Assembly (NCBI RefSeq): GCF_000013385.1
Contig: NC_007760.1
Span: 3,570,001-3,634,000 of the forward strand
DNA length: 64,000 nucleotides
Direction of reading: 5' to 3'
Origin: Anaeromyxobacter dehalogenans 2CP-C
Lineage (GTDB): Bacteria; Myxococcota; Myxococcia; Myxococcales; Anaeromyxobacteraceae
Every line of letters starts with the position of its first letter. The first letter of the stretch is position 1. Positions 34,024-42,354 of this stretch are shown here, one piece after another. The position numbers and the translations under genes were made by a program. The notes beneath the pieces were generated by a model. The model worked only from the letters and a program-made list of their open reading frames with translations. It made no database searches and was not told the origin of the DNA.

Positions 34024-34473
34024 GGGCCTCCCGGGGTTGCGGCGTCGGGAGGCGGCAGCAAGCGTCGGGCCAGCGAAGTCGCTCGCGATTTCCCGGCGTC
34101 GCGCGCGGGTTCGTCCTCACCCCGGGTGACGATCGGCGCCGCGGCCGTGCGCGCGGCCCGCGCCGGCGGCGTCAACGGCGTGACGCCCTGCCTTCCCCGA
34201 GGGCGAGCCCTGGCGCCGCGGGACCGTCCGTCCACCTCGCCCGAGCGCCGGCCCCGTGCGCGGCCGGGCCGCCCCCGTGCGCGGCGGGCCACCCGGCGCA
34301 GGAGGTTCCCCGGCGTGCGTGATTGCGCAGCCAGATTGCCGCACCGGCCCGTTGGATTGATCACGGATTGTGGCGTGGCCGGCAGCCGCATTGACCGGTG
34401 GGATTGCGGGGCGTCTCATCGCACTCCGACGTTCGCGGGTTCCGTAACGCAACCCAACGTAGGAGGGGGAGTC
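34024..34473. other. Intergenic region between chemoreceptor and decaheme cytochrome
   Basis: No gene is seen. It holds five GATTG copies between 34321 and 34406 (at 34321, 34334, 34355, 34366 and 34402) and, nearer the start codon, a strong AGGAGGGGGA ribosome-binding site (34461-34470). The lower part (34140-34300) is very GC-rich and lacks clear signals. Confidence 0.5.
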
Positions 34474-37047
34474 ATGAGGAAGCTGATTGTCCTCGTCGCG
34501 ATCGCGCTCGCGACGACGCTGTCCGCCTGTCAAGGCGACAAGGGTCCGGTGGGACCGCAGGGGCCGCAGGGAGACAAGGGGGACCAGGGCGACAAGGGTG
34601 ACAAGGGGGATCCGGGCGAGCCTCCGCTCGCCACCACCGAGGCGTGCGCCGGTTGTCACGCCGGGTCGATCGGCTCGGTGCACGCGCTCGCGCCGACCGA
34701 CGCCGTCCAGGTGACGCTGTCCACGGACGACCGCTACACGATCAGAGTGAACCCGGAGACCCACGCGGTGACCTTCCGCTTCAACGTGAAGGTCAACGGG
34801 GTGAACCGGATCGACTTCACGAACAAGGCGGCCGTCATGCGGTCGCACAACGAGGACGCGTTCTGGGTCTACGACCCGGCGATCAGCGCGGGCCGCCGCG
34901 TCAAGATCCCGTGCGGCACGGTCGCGAGCGCCACCTGCGATCCGAACGTGCAGTGGGCCGTGTCGAGCAACGGCAGCGGCAACTACACCATCACCGTCTC
35001 GGGCTTCGCCGCGGATCCGGCGCCCGGCACGACGTTCATGCTGAGCACCATGGGCCCGGACGAGATGACCGCGACGGTGGTGGCCACCCTCGGCGAGTCC
35101 ACGCACGACTCGGTGAGCAACGAGGCGTGCATGAACTGCCACGGCAACCACATCTGGCGCGGCGCGGCCCACGACGTGACCAATCCGCAGGGCATCGGCC
35201 CGTGCGTCGTCTGCCACAACCGCGACGGCGCGGTCGAGACGCGCCTCACCGGCTACGTCGCCGCGAACGCGAGCGTCACGCCGCCGATCGTCGGCGTCGA
35301 TCCCGCCGAAGGGACCCGCGGCACCGGCCTCATGGGCATCGTCCACGGCATCCACAACTCGAAGAACATGCCCGACGGCGTGTACCACTGGCTCTGGACG
35401 AACGGGACCAGCTACCACGACTTCTCGAACGGCTTCCCGGGCAACATGAACAACTGCGCCACCTGCCACCAGGGTGACCGGTTGGCCGCGGCCGCGAACG
35501 CCCCGGTCTCCTTCGCGCTGTGCGTCTCCTGCCACGACGACCTGGGCGCGTTCCCTGCCGCGCCGAGCTCCGGCGCATACAACCACGCCGCCTTCACGCC
35601 GTTCTCCTCCTGCAGCCCGTGCCATGACGGCCAGACCGCCGCGATGTTCCACGACGGCCAGGTCACCGAGCGCGCCGGCCTGATCTGGGACGGCGCCGAC
35701 CAGTCGATCGTGCTCGCCTCGACGATCAAGCTGGCGATCACCGACGTCGTCGCGGACGCCTCCGGCATGACGGTCACCTGGACCGCCACCGACCCGACCA
35801 ACGCGGGCGCGGCGTGGGATCCGTGCAACGACGACTACGCGGCCGGCCCGGTGTTCTTCCGGACGCCGGCGGACCTGGCCACCGAGGGCTGCACCAACAC
35901 GGCCGCCGGCTGCGGCAACACGATGAGCATCCTCCGCTCGTACGCCCAGGCGGACGACTGGGTGAACGACGGCCTCACCGGCGCGTCCACCACCATCCTG
36001 CCCGGCCAGCCGAACGGCTCCACCACGCTCAGCACCACCAACACGACCTGCGACGCGAACCACGTCGCGACGACGGTGGTCCCGCTCCAGAACACCACCG
36101 CCACCCGCGGCATCGTCGCCCTGCAGGGCAAGCCGCAGGTCCGGTTCGACAACGGCAACGTCGTGTGGGTCCGCGCGACCACCCCGACCCGCGAGTTCAT
36201 GGTCGCGGACGGCGCGCTGCCCGACACCGCCCGCCGCCAGATCGTCTCGGTGGCCAAGTGCAACGCGTGCCACCTCGGCACGCTGTACCAGCACGGCGGC
36301 AGCCGCGTGGACAGCATCGAGCTGTGCGTGATGTGCCACAACCCGGCGTCGAGCGAGCAGAACCGCCGCGTGGACATCGGCATCAACGCCGCGAACGCGT
36401 ACGACGGCCTGGCCGGCCAGACGTACGACCTCCGCACGATGGTGCACGCGATCCACTCGGCCGGCGAGACCGGCCGCGGCCTCGTGTACTACCGCACCAA
36501 CGGCATCTACTTCTTCGGGTCCGCCGAGGCGCTGGGCGAGCTCCCGAGCTGGCCGACCGGTGACGCGTGCGTGAGCTGCGTGGACGAGGAGGACGGGCCG
36601 CTCAGCTACTGCAAGGTGTACGGCTCGGCCGCCACCGGCAAGGACTACTCGACCGTGGCGAACACCGACGGCAGCTGCAAGGCGCAGGCGGAGCTGCTCG
36701 ACAGCACCGACGGGACCTGGCGTCCGCACCGCTTCGTCGAGGTGGAGTACCCGCGCGCGCTGAACGACTGCGGCGCCTGCCACATCGACACGGACTACGG
36801 CACCACCGCGAACGTGCTGCCGGATCCGAAGCAGGTGGTCGGGGTGACCTACGACGCCGGCGTGGCGCCGTGGAACGACCTGGCCGACGACCAGCTCCTC
36901 GGGCCGTCCACCGCGTCGTGCATGAGCTGCCACCAGTCCGGTGACGCGCTCAGGCAGTTCCAGCTGCGCAAGCACGCGTACGACAACGGCTGGGCGCCGT
37001 CGGTGTTCGAGAACGGCCGCCAGACGCTGATCGACGCGGTGCCGTAG
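34474..37047 (+). CDS. OmcA/MtrC-family decaheme c-type cytochrome lipoprotein
   Basis: An 857-residue lipoprotein (lipobox LSAC, Cys19) with ten CxxCH haem sites, first Cys at 58, 219, 244, 328, 350, 380, 596, 618, 766 and 816, arranged in two groups as in MtrC/OmcA. An eleventh site at 699 reads CVSCV and cannot bind haem in the normal way. Between lipid anchor and first haem lies a collagen-like Gly-x-y stretch (about 24-48, rich in GDKGD). MtrC/OmcA proteins sit on the outer membrane and reduce metals or other external acceptors. No porin (MtrB) or periplasmic MtrA gene is adjacent. The start has a strong ribosome-binding site. Confidence 0.93.
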   Translation: MRKLIVLVAIALATTLSACQGDKGPVGPQGPQGDKGDQGDKGDKGDPGEPPLATTEACAGCHAGSIGSVHALAPTDAVQVTLSTDDRYTIRVNPETHAVTFRFNVKVNGVNRIDFTNKAAVMRSHNEDAFWVYDPAISAGRRVKIPCGTVASATCDPNVQWAVSSNGSGNYTITVSGFAADPAPGTTFMLSTMGPDEMTATVVATLGESTHDSVSNEACMNCHGNHIWRGAAHDVTNPQGIGPCVVCHNRDGAVETRLTGYVAANASVTPPIVGVDPAEGTRGTGLMGIVHGIHNSKNMPDGVYHWLWTNGTSYHDFSNGFPGNMNNCATCHQGDRLAAAANAPVSFALCVSCHDDLGAFPAAPSSGAYNHAAFTPFSSCSPCHDGQTAAMFHDGQVTERAGLIWDGADQSIVLASTIKLAITDVVADASGMTVTWTATDPTNAGAAWDPCNDDYAAGPVFFRTPADLATEGCTNTAAGCGNTMSILRSYAQADDWVNDGLTGASTTILPGQPNGSTTLSTTNTTCDANHVATTVVPLQNTTATRGIVALQGKPQVRFDNGNVVWVRATTPTREFMVADGALPDTARRQIVSVAKCNACHLGTLYQHGGSRVDSIELCVMCHNPASSEQNRRVDIGINAANAYDGLAGQTYDLRTMVHAIHSAGETGRGLVYYRTNGIYFFGSAEALGELPSWPTGDACVSCVDEEDGPLSYCKVYGSAATGKDYSTVANTDGSCKAQAELLDSTDGTWRPHRFVEVEYPRALNDCGACHIDTDYGTTANVLPDPKQVVGVTYDAGVAPWNDLADDQLLGPSTASCMSCHQSGDALRQFQLRKHAYDNGWAPSVFENGRQTLIDAVP

Positions 37048-37092
37048 CACCGCTGCGAGGCGGCGGGGAGCGATCCTCCCTGCTGCTCCCAA

Positions 37093-37124
37093 GGGGCGGA
37101 GGCGCCATCCGGCGCCTCCGCCCC
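37093..37124 (+). terminator. Strong terminator hairpin of the decaheme cytochrome gene
   Basis: GGGGCGGAGGCGCC, loop ATCC, GGCGCCTCCGCCCC: a perfect 14-bp stem 46 bp after the cytochrome stop. A near copy follows at 37141-37168 inside the 3' end of the convergent kynU gene. Confidence 0.75.
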
Positions 37125-37140
37125 GCTCGTCTGATCGCCG

Positions 37141-37168
37141 CGGAGGCGTCATCCGGCGCCTCCGCCCC
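37141..37168. repeat. Near copy of the terminator in the kynU 3' end
   Basis: CGGAGGCGTCATCCGGCG, then CCTCCGCCCC, repeats the right-hand 28 bases of the hairpin at 37097-37124 with one change (C to T). It supplies the last codons and the stop of kynU and still folds as a stem. Confidence 0.7.
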
Positions 37169-38348
37169 GCGCGCCTCGGCCGGAGAGCTCCCTCGCCGCC
37201 TCGCCCAGCCGCTCGACCGCGGCCTCGAGCTGCGCGTCGTCGAGATACGGCGCCGGCCCGAGCCGCAGGTGACGCCCGCGGCTGTCGGCGAGCACGCCCC
37301 GCGCCGCGAGGGCGCGCTGCAGGGCCGCCGCGTGGGGCGAGTCGAGCGCCAGGAATCCGCCGAGCCGGTCGAGCGAGGTGCCGCGGTCGCGCGTCACCAC
37401 CGCCTCGTCCAGCCCGAGCGCGTCGAAGCGGGCGGCGAGCAGGTCGAGCTGCCGCCGGTAGCTCGCCCGGAGCGCCTCCGGGGTCAGCCCCTGCTCGCCG
37501 AAGAAGTCCATGACGCGCGCGGCGCGGTAATGGCTGGTCGGATCGTAGGTCGAGCCGGCGAAGGCCGCGGCCCCTCGGCCGTACGGGACGAGCCCCGGGC
37601 GCGCGGCGTCCGCCAGGGCGTCGAACTCGGCGTACCACCCGGTGACCGCCGGCCGCAGCGCGCGCGCGTGCGGCGGCAGCCGCAGGAAGCAGTTCCCCTC
37701 CCCGAGCTGCAGGTACTTGTAGCCGCCGCCGACGATCCAGGCGGACCCGAGCCCGGTGGCCGGCAGCGGGAACGGGAGCGCGCCGAGCGCGTGGTAGGCG
37801 TCCACCAGCAGCTCGACGCCGGCGCGCGCGCACGCGCCCGCGAGCGCCCCGAGGCCGGGCACGATCCGGGCGTCCTCGTACAGCACCGCCGAGACCAGCA
37901 CCGCGGCGGTCCCGTCGCCGGCGCGCGCGGCGAGGCGCTCGGCGAGCGTGTCCACCGGCCGCGCGGGGAGCACCTCCACCTCGAGCCAGTCCTCGCCGAG
38001 CCGGGCGAGCTGCCGGCGCAGCGTGTGGAACTCGCCGTCGGTCGTGACCAGCCGCCGGCGCCGCCGCAGGTCGAGCGCCGAGAGGAACCGCAGGACGAGC
38101 TCGTGCGTGCTCCCGCCCAGCGCGACCTCGCCGCCGGGATCGGCGAGCAGCGCCCGGAACCCCTCCCGCACGCGCTCGGCCTTCGCGAGCGCCCGCCCCC
38201 ACTTCTCGTCCACCTCGCGCGCGGCGTCGTCGAACGCCTCGAGCTGTCCCTCCCGCGCGACGTCCGGCCAGGCCTGGTGCGAGTGGCCGGTGAGCAGCAG
38301 CCGCTCCGCCACCCGGAACCGCGCGTAGTGGCGCGCGAGCGGGTTCAC
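37149..38348 (-). CDS. kynU: Kynureninase-like PLP enzyme
   Basis: A 399-residue class V aminotransferase-fold protein. The PLP lysine is in WIVGGGYKYLQLGEGN; HALGALPFP and STYDPTSHYRAARV are typical of kynureninases. The enzyme splits kynurenine into anthranilate and alanine. Its GTG start overlaps the kynA stop by four bases, so the two are one operon for tryptophan breakdown. No kynurenine formamidase is adjacent; it must lie elsewhere or another hydrolase does the step. The last residues (GRGARGGGAG) are encoded by a terminator-like repeat. Confidence 0.88.
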   Translation of the reverse strand: MNPLARHYARFRVAERLLLTGHSHQAWPDVAREGQLEAFDDAAREVDEKWGRALAKAERVREGFRALLADPGGEVALGGSTHELVLRFLSALDLRRRRRLVTTDGEFHTLRRQLARLGEDWLEVEVLPARPVDTLAERLAARAGDGTAAVLVSAVLYEDARIVPGLGALAGACARAGVELLVDAYHALGALPFPLPATGLGSAWIVGGGYKYLQLGEGNCFLRLPPHARALRPAVTGWYAEFDALADAARPGLVPYGRGAAAFAGSTYDPTSHYRAARVMDFFGEQGLTPEALRASYRRQLDLLAARFDALGLDEAVVTRDRGTSLDRLGGFLALDSPHAAALQRALAARGVLADSRGRHLRLGPAPYLDDAQLEAAVERLGEAARELSGRGARGGGAG

Positions 38349-39142
38349 AGCGCGCCCCGCACCGCCCAGAGGTCCGGGAACGCGGGGGTGAACAGCGTCG
38401 AGCGCAGGTACCGTGCGCCCGCCGACCCGCCGGTGCCCGGCTTGTCGCCGATGGTCCGCTCGACCATCTTCACGTGCCGGTAGCGCCACTCCTGGACGCC
38501 CTCGTCGAGATCCACGAAGCGCTCGCACACCAGGGCCGCCTCGCCGTCGGCGCGGTAGACCTCGAGCAGGACGCGCTGCACCGCCTCCGACGGCTGGCGC
38601 CAGCCCGCCGGGCGAGGCTCCGGGACGACCGGCGTCTCGAACCCCTGCGTGGCGAGGTAGCGCAGGAGGGAGTCGAACAGCGAGGGCGCCGCCATCGCCG
38701 CGGCGATCCGCGCGTACCCCGGGCCGTCGGGCGGGTACGGCGCGAGCATCCGGTCGTCGCGGCGTCCGAGCATCGCCTCCAGCACCCGGAACTGCGCCGA
38801 CTGGAACCCGCTCGCCGCCTCCAGGCGGCTGCGGAACGCGGTGAACTGGCGCGGCGTCATGGTCTCGATGACGTCCACCTGCGCCACCACGGTCTTCAGG
38901 ATGGTGAGGACGCGCTTCAGCGTCGCGAGCGCGTGGCCGCCCTCGCCGCGGTGCAGCCGCTCCTGCAGCCAGGTCAGCTCGTGGACGACCTGCTTGAACC
39001 AGAGCTCGTAGACCTGGTGCACCACGATGAAGAGCAGCTCGTCGTGCTCCTCGGAGCGCGGCCGCTGCGCCGCGAGGAGCTCGTCGAGCGCGAGGTAGGA
39101 GCCGTAGGTCAGCGCCGCAGAGTGGGCCGAGGGGTCGGTCAT
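38345..39142 (-). CDS. kynA: Tryptophan 2,3-dioxygenase
   Basis: A 265-residue haem enzyme that oxidises L-tryptophan to N-formylkynurenine. Family motifs include HDELLFIVVHQVYELWFKQV near the N-terminus, ETMTPRQFTAFRSRL in the middle, and RYRHVKMVERTIGDKPGTGG with the proximal haem His and the substrate loop. Length is normal. It is the first gene of the kynA-kynU operon. Confidence 0.96.
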   Translation of the reverse strand: MTDPSAHSAALTYGSYLALDELLAAQRPRSEEHDELLFIVVHQVYELWFKQVVHELTWLQERLHRGEGGHALATLKRVLTILKTVVAQVDVIETMTPRQFTAFRSRLEAASGFQSAQFRVLEAMLGRRDDRMLAPYPPDGPGYARIAAAMAAPSLFDSLLRYLATQGFETPVVPEPRPAGWRQPSEAVQRVLLEVYRADGEAALVCERFVDLDEGVQEWRYRHVKMVERTIGDKPGTGGSAGARYLRSTLFTPAFPDLWAVRGAL

Positions 39143-39260
39143 CGCGTCCTCCGGCGGGGATGCCTAACACGGGCCGGCTCGGGCCGCCCCGGCGCGCTCC
39201 CTCGGTGACGCAGCGCCTCGCGCGGGTGGGACGCCCGCCCCGCGCGCCCCGCCGGCCGAT

Positions 39261-39300
39261 CGTGAAGCTTTCCTGAACGGCCCATGCGCGTTCCGCGCGT
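39261..39300 (+). promoter_or_regulatory. 40-bp shared promoter element, copy 1
   Basis: Identical at 35 of 40 positions to 44061-44100, and at exactly the same distance (123 bp) from its gene's ATG. It contains the inverted repeat GAACGG-CCCATGC-GCGTTC and the stretch GTGAAGCTTTCC. A likely binding site of the LysR regulator encoded at 44184. Confidence 0.6.
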
Positions 39301-39383
39301 TTCGCGGTGCCGCGCCCGCGCGTAGCTTCCCCCCGCACCCCGGCTCCAGGCGGAGCCGGGAGAAGCCCCGGAGGAAGAGACCC

Positions 39384-40442
39384 ATGTTCCACGCCAAGGC
39401 CTACGCCGCCACCAGCCCGACGTCCCCGCTCGCCGCCACCACCATCCCGCGCCGCGACCCCACGCCGCGCGACGTCCAGATCGAGATCCTCTACTGCGGC
39501 ATCTGCCACTCGGACCTGCACACCGTGCGCGACGAGTGGAGCAGCCTCGCGTCCACCGTCTACCCGTGCGTCCCCGGCCACGAGATCGTCGGCCGGGTCA
39601 CGCGGGTCGGCGCCGAGGTCACGCGGTTCACCGCCGGCGACCTCGTCGGCGTCGGGTGCATGGTGGACTCGGACCGGACCTGCCCGGAGTGCCGCGCCGG
39701 CCTCGAGCAGTTCTGCGCCGGCCAGACCCTCACCTACGGGGCGCCGGACCGGCACCTCGGCGGCGTGACCTACGGTGGCTACTCCGGCAGCGTGGTGGTG
39801 GACGAGCACTTCGTGCTGCGCGTGCCCGAGCGCCTCGACCCGGCCGCGGCCGCCCCGCTCCTGTGCGCCGGCATCACCACCTGGTCGCCGCTCCGCCACT
39901 GGGGCGTCGGGCCCGGCAAGAAGGTCGGCGTGGTCGGGCTCGGCGGCCTCGGCCACATGGGCGTGAAGTTCGCGCGCGCGCTCGGCGCGCACGTGGTCGT
40001 GTTCACGACCTCGCCGGGCAAGCGGGAGGACGCGCTCCGGCTCGGCGCGCACGAGGTGGTGCTCTCGCGCGACGCGAACGCGCTGCGCAAGCACGCCGGC
40101 AGCTTCGACTTCATCCTCGACGCGGTCGCCGCCGAGCACGACCTCAACGCGTACGTGAACCTGCTCCGCCGCGACGGCAACCTGACGCTCGTCGGCGCGC
40201 CGGAGAAGCCGCTCCCCGTGGCGGCCTTCGGCCTGCTCCTCGGCCGGCGCAGCATCTCCGGGTCGCCCATCGGCGGCATCGCCGAGACGCAGGAGATGCT
40301 CGACTTCTGCGGCGAGCACGGCATCACCGCCGACGTGGAGGTGATCCCGATGCAGAAGGTGAACGAGGCCTACGAGCGGATGCTCCGCTCGGACGTGAAG
40401 TACCGCTTCTCGATCGACATGGCCTCGCTGCAGGCGGGATGA
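39384..40442 (+). CDS. Zinc-dependent NAD(P) alcohol dehydrogenase (YahK/CAD-like)
   Basis: A 352-residue medium-chain dehydrogenase. Catalytic zinc ligands lie in CGICHSDLHT and PGHEIVG; structural-zinc Cys in CPECRAGLEQFC; Rossmann motif GLGGLGHMGVKFA. The pattern matches the cinnamyl-alcohol-dehydrogenase-like group (YahK, AdhA), NADPH-dependent broad aldehyde reductases. A GGAGGAAG ribosome-binding site precedes ATG 39384. Its promoter carries the 40-bp element shared with the LysR gene at 44184, which suggests common regulation. Confidence 0.92.
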   Translation: MFHAKAYAATSPTSPLAATTIPRRDPTPRDVQIEILYCGICHSDLHTVRDEWSSLASTVYPCVPGHEIVGRVTRVGAEVTRFTAGDLVGVGCMVDSDRTCPECRAGLEQFCAGQTLTYGAPDRHLGGVTYGGYSGSVVVDEHFVLRVPERLDPAAAAPLLCAGITTWSPLRHWGVGPGKKVGVVGLGGLGHMGVKFARALGAHVVVFTTSPGKREDALRLGAHEVVLSRDANALRKHAGSFDFILDAVAAEHDLNAYVNLLRRDGNLTLVGAPEKPLPVAAFGLLLGRRSISGSPIGGIAETQEMLDFCGEHGITADVEVIPMQKVNEAYERMLRSDVKYRFSIDMASLQAG

Positions 40443-40500
40443 GCCGGCGCCGGCGCCCGCGCGGCGGTAGGATCCAGCCGCCGGGGGCCGGGCCCCGCGG

Positions 40501-40792
40501 TGAGACGGACGGCTGGCCGCGGTCCGCGCGCCTGAGCGCCGAGTACGAGCGGATCCACGCGGCGCTCGGGGCCGACGCCTGGATCATCGGGCGCATCTCG
40601 ATGGAGCCGTACGCCGGCCGGGCGCCGCTCCCGTCGCGGGGCCCCGGGCCCGCATCCCTCGCCCCGACTTCGTCGCGCGGGCGGACGCGCCCTCGTACGC
40701 CATCGCCATCGACCCCTCCGGCAAGCTCCGCTGGGAGTCGGGCGCCATCGACGAGGACCACGCCGTCACCGTCCTCACCGGACGCGTCGCGG
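40501..40792 (+). pseudogene. Remnant of a RibD C-terminal/dihydrofolate reductase-like gene
   Basis: Two adjacent frames hold pieces of the family: DGWPRSARLSAEYERIHAAL, then GADAWIIGRISMEPYAGR in one frame to about 40625, then RPDFVARADAPSYAIAIDPS and DEDHAVTVLT in another to about 40790. The N-terminal strand is unrecognisable and the C-terminal half is missing, ending where the convergent ABC permease gene ends. A frameshift near 40625-40650 plus both truncations make it a decayed gene. Confidence 0.65.
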
Positions 40793-41605
40793 TCAGCTCA
40801 CCGTCTCGGCGCTGTAGCGCGCCAGGAGCCCGGTGCGGACCGCGTAGCGGTAGACGCGGACGAACGCCCAGCCGGCGAGCACGATGGTCCCGGCCGCCAG
40901 GAGCGCCCCCTGGCCGAGCGCCGCCCACGACACCGGGCGGCCGGCGGTGAGCGCACGCAGCTGCTCGAACACGTACGACGGCGCGAGCAGCCACGAGACG
41001 GCCTGCATCCAGCGCGGCAGCGTGGCGATCGGGTAGAACACGCCCACGAACGGCGAGAGCACCGCCGGGATGGGCCAGATCAGCCACTCGGCCGCCGGGC
41101 CCAGCCGGAGCACGATCGCGCAGCCCAGGATGCCGAGCGCGATCCCGAACATGAACAGGATCAGCAGCGCCGGGACGATCGCGAGCCCGTAGCCCGCGAA
41201 CGACAGCCCGAACGCCGCCGCGGCGAGGCCGAGCATGACGGCGAGCCCGAGCGTGCTCGTGAGGACGGCCGAGACCACCAGCCCCGAGACGTACTCGCCG
41301 GTGGTGATCGGCGTCGCGAACACGTTCAGGAAGTTGCGCGACCACACGTCCTCGAAGAACGCCATGCTCACGCCGTGCATCACCCGCGAGAAGAAGTCCC
41401 ACAGCAGGACGGCGCCGAGGAGGAGCGGGACGAAGTCGAGCCCGGACGCGGCGACCCGGTTCAGGTAGCGGGAGATGAAGCCCCACAGCACGACGTCGAT
41501 GGCCACCCAGGCGAAGAGCGGCAGGATGCGCGCCGGGCTGCCGCGCAGCAGGTACGCCTGCCGCAGCACGACCGCCGCCACCCGCCGGGCGCGCGGCCCG
41601 ATCAC
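40793..41605 (-). CDS. ABC-2-type transporter permease
   Basis: A 270-residue membrane protein with six predicted segments and the ABC-2 features RVMHGVSMAFFEDVWSRNFLN and a late periplasmic segment (GVFYPIATLPRWMQAVSWLL). The GTG start overlaps the ATPase stop by four bases. With that ATPase it forms an exporter; the substrate is unknown. Confidence 0.88.
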   Translation of the reverse strand: MIGPRARRVAAVVLRQAYLLRGSPARILPLFAWVAIDVVLWGFISRYLNRVAASGLDFVPLLLGAVLLWDFFSRVMHGVSMAFFEDVWSRNFLNVFATPITTGEYVSGLVVSAVLTSTLGLAVMLGLAAAAFGLSFAGYGLAIVPALLILFMFGIALGILGCAIVLRLGPAAEWLIWPIPAVLSPFVGVFYPIATLPRWMQAVSWLLAPSYVFEQLRALTAGRPVSWAALGQGALLAAGTIVLAGWAFVRVYRYAVRTGLLARYSAETVS

Positions 41606-42354
41606 GGCTGCTCCAGCGCGAGCGGCTCGCGCGCGACGGTGATGAACAGGTCCTCGAGCGACGCGCGCCCGTGCTCGCCGGGCAGCGTGCGCGGATCGCC
41701 CTCCAGCAGGATCCGGCCGTGGGACAGGAACAGCACGCGGTCGCAGACCTCCTCGACCTCGCGCATGTTGTGCGAGGTCCAGAGCACGCCCTGCCCCTCG
41801 CGCGCGGCCACCCCCCGGATCCGCGCGCGCAGCTCGCGCGCGACGGCCGGGTCGAGGGACGCGGTGGGCTCGTCGAGCAGGAGCAGCCGCGGCGCGTTCA
41901 GCATGGCCTTCGCGATGGTGACCCGCGACTGCTCGCCCGACGAGAGCACGCCGGTCTTCGTGTCGCGGAACGCGACGAGGTCCAGCTCCGCGAGCAGCGC
42001 CTCGACGCGGGCGCGGACCTCGCGCACGCCGTAGAGCAGGCCGAACACGGTGAGGTTCTGGGAGACGGTCAGGTTCCCGGGGAGCGGCGCGTACACCGCC
42101 GCGAAGTTCGTGCGCTCGAGCGCCTCGGAGCGGCGGCGCGCCAGGTCGATGCCGTCGATGCGGATCCCGCCCGCGGACGGCGCGAGCACGCCGAGGATCA
42201 TGCTGATGGTGGTCGTCTTGCCCGCGCCGTTCGGGCCGAGCAGCCCGACGATCTCGCCCGGCGCCACCTGGAAGGAGAGCTCGTCCACCGCGCGCGTCGT
42301 GCCGTAGGACTTGCACAGGCGCTCGACGCGCAGGATGGGGCCGTGAGCCGTCAC
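41602..42354 (-). CDS. ABC transporter ATP-binding protein
   Basis: A 250-residue ABC ATPase of the ABC-2 exporter type. Walker A GPNGAGKTT, a modified signature LSSGEQSR, Walker B LLLLDEPTASLDP and the switch His in TSHN. The GTG start overlaps the antiporter stop by four bases, and the permease start overlaps this gene's stop, so all three are translationally coupled. Confidence 0.92.
   Translation of the reverse strand: MTAHGPILRVERLCKSYGTTRAVDELSFQVAPGEIVGLLGPNGAGKTTTISMILGVLAPSAGGIRIDGIDLARRRSEALERTNFAAVYAPLPGNLTVSQNLTVFGLLYGVREVRARVEALLAELDLVAFRDTKTGVLSSGEQSRVTIAKAMLNAPRLLLLDEPTASLDPAVARELRARIRGVAAREGQGVLWTSHNMREVEEVCDRVLFLSHGRILLEGDPRTLPGEHGRASLEDLFITVAREPLALEQP

Noticed and set aside
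34370-34390. Possible sigma-54 promoter (GG-N10-GC) before the decaheme cytochrome
   Set aside because: The GG and GC elements are 13 rather than 12 bases apart and the flanks do not match TGGCAC/TTGCA.
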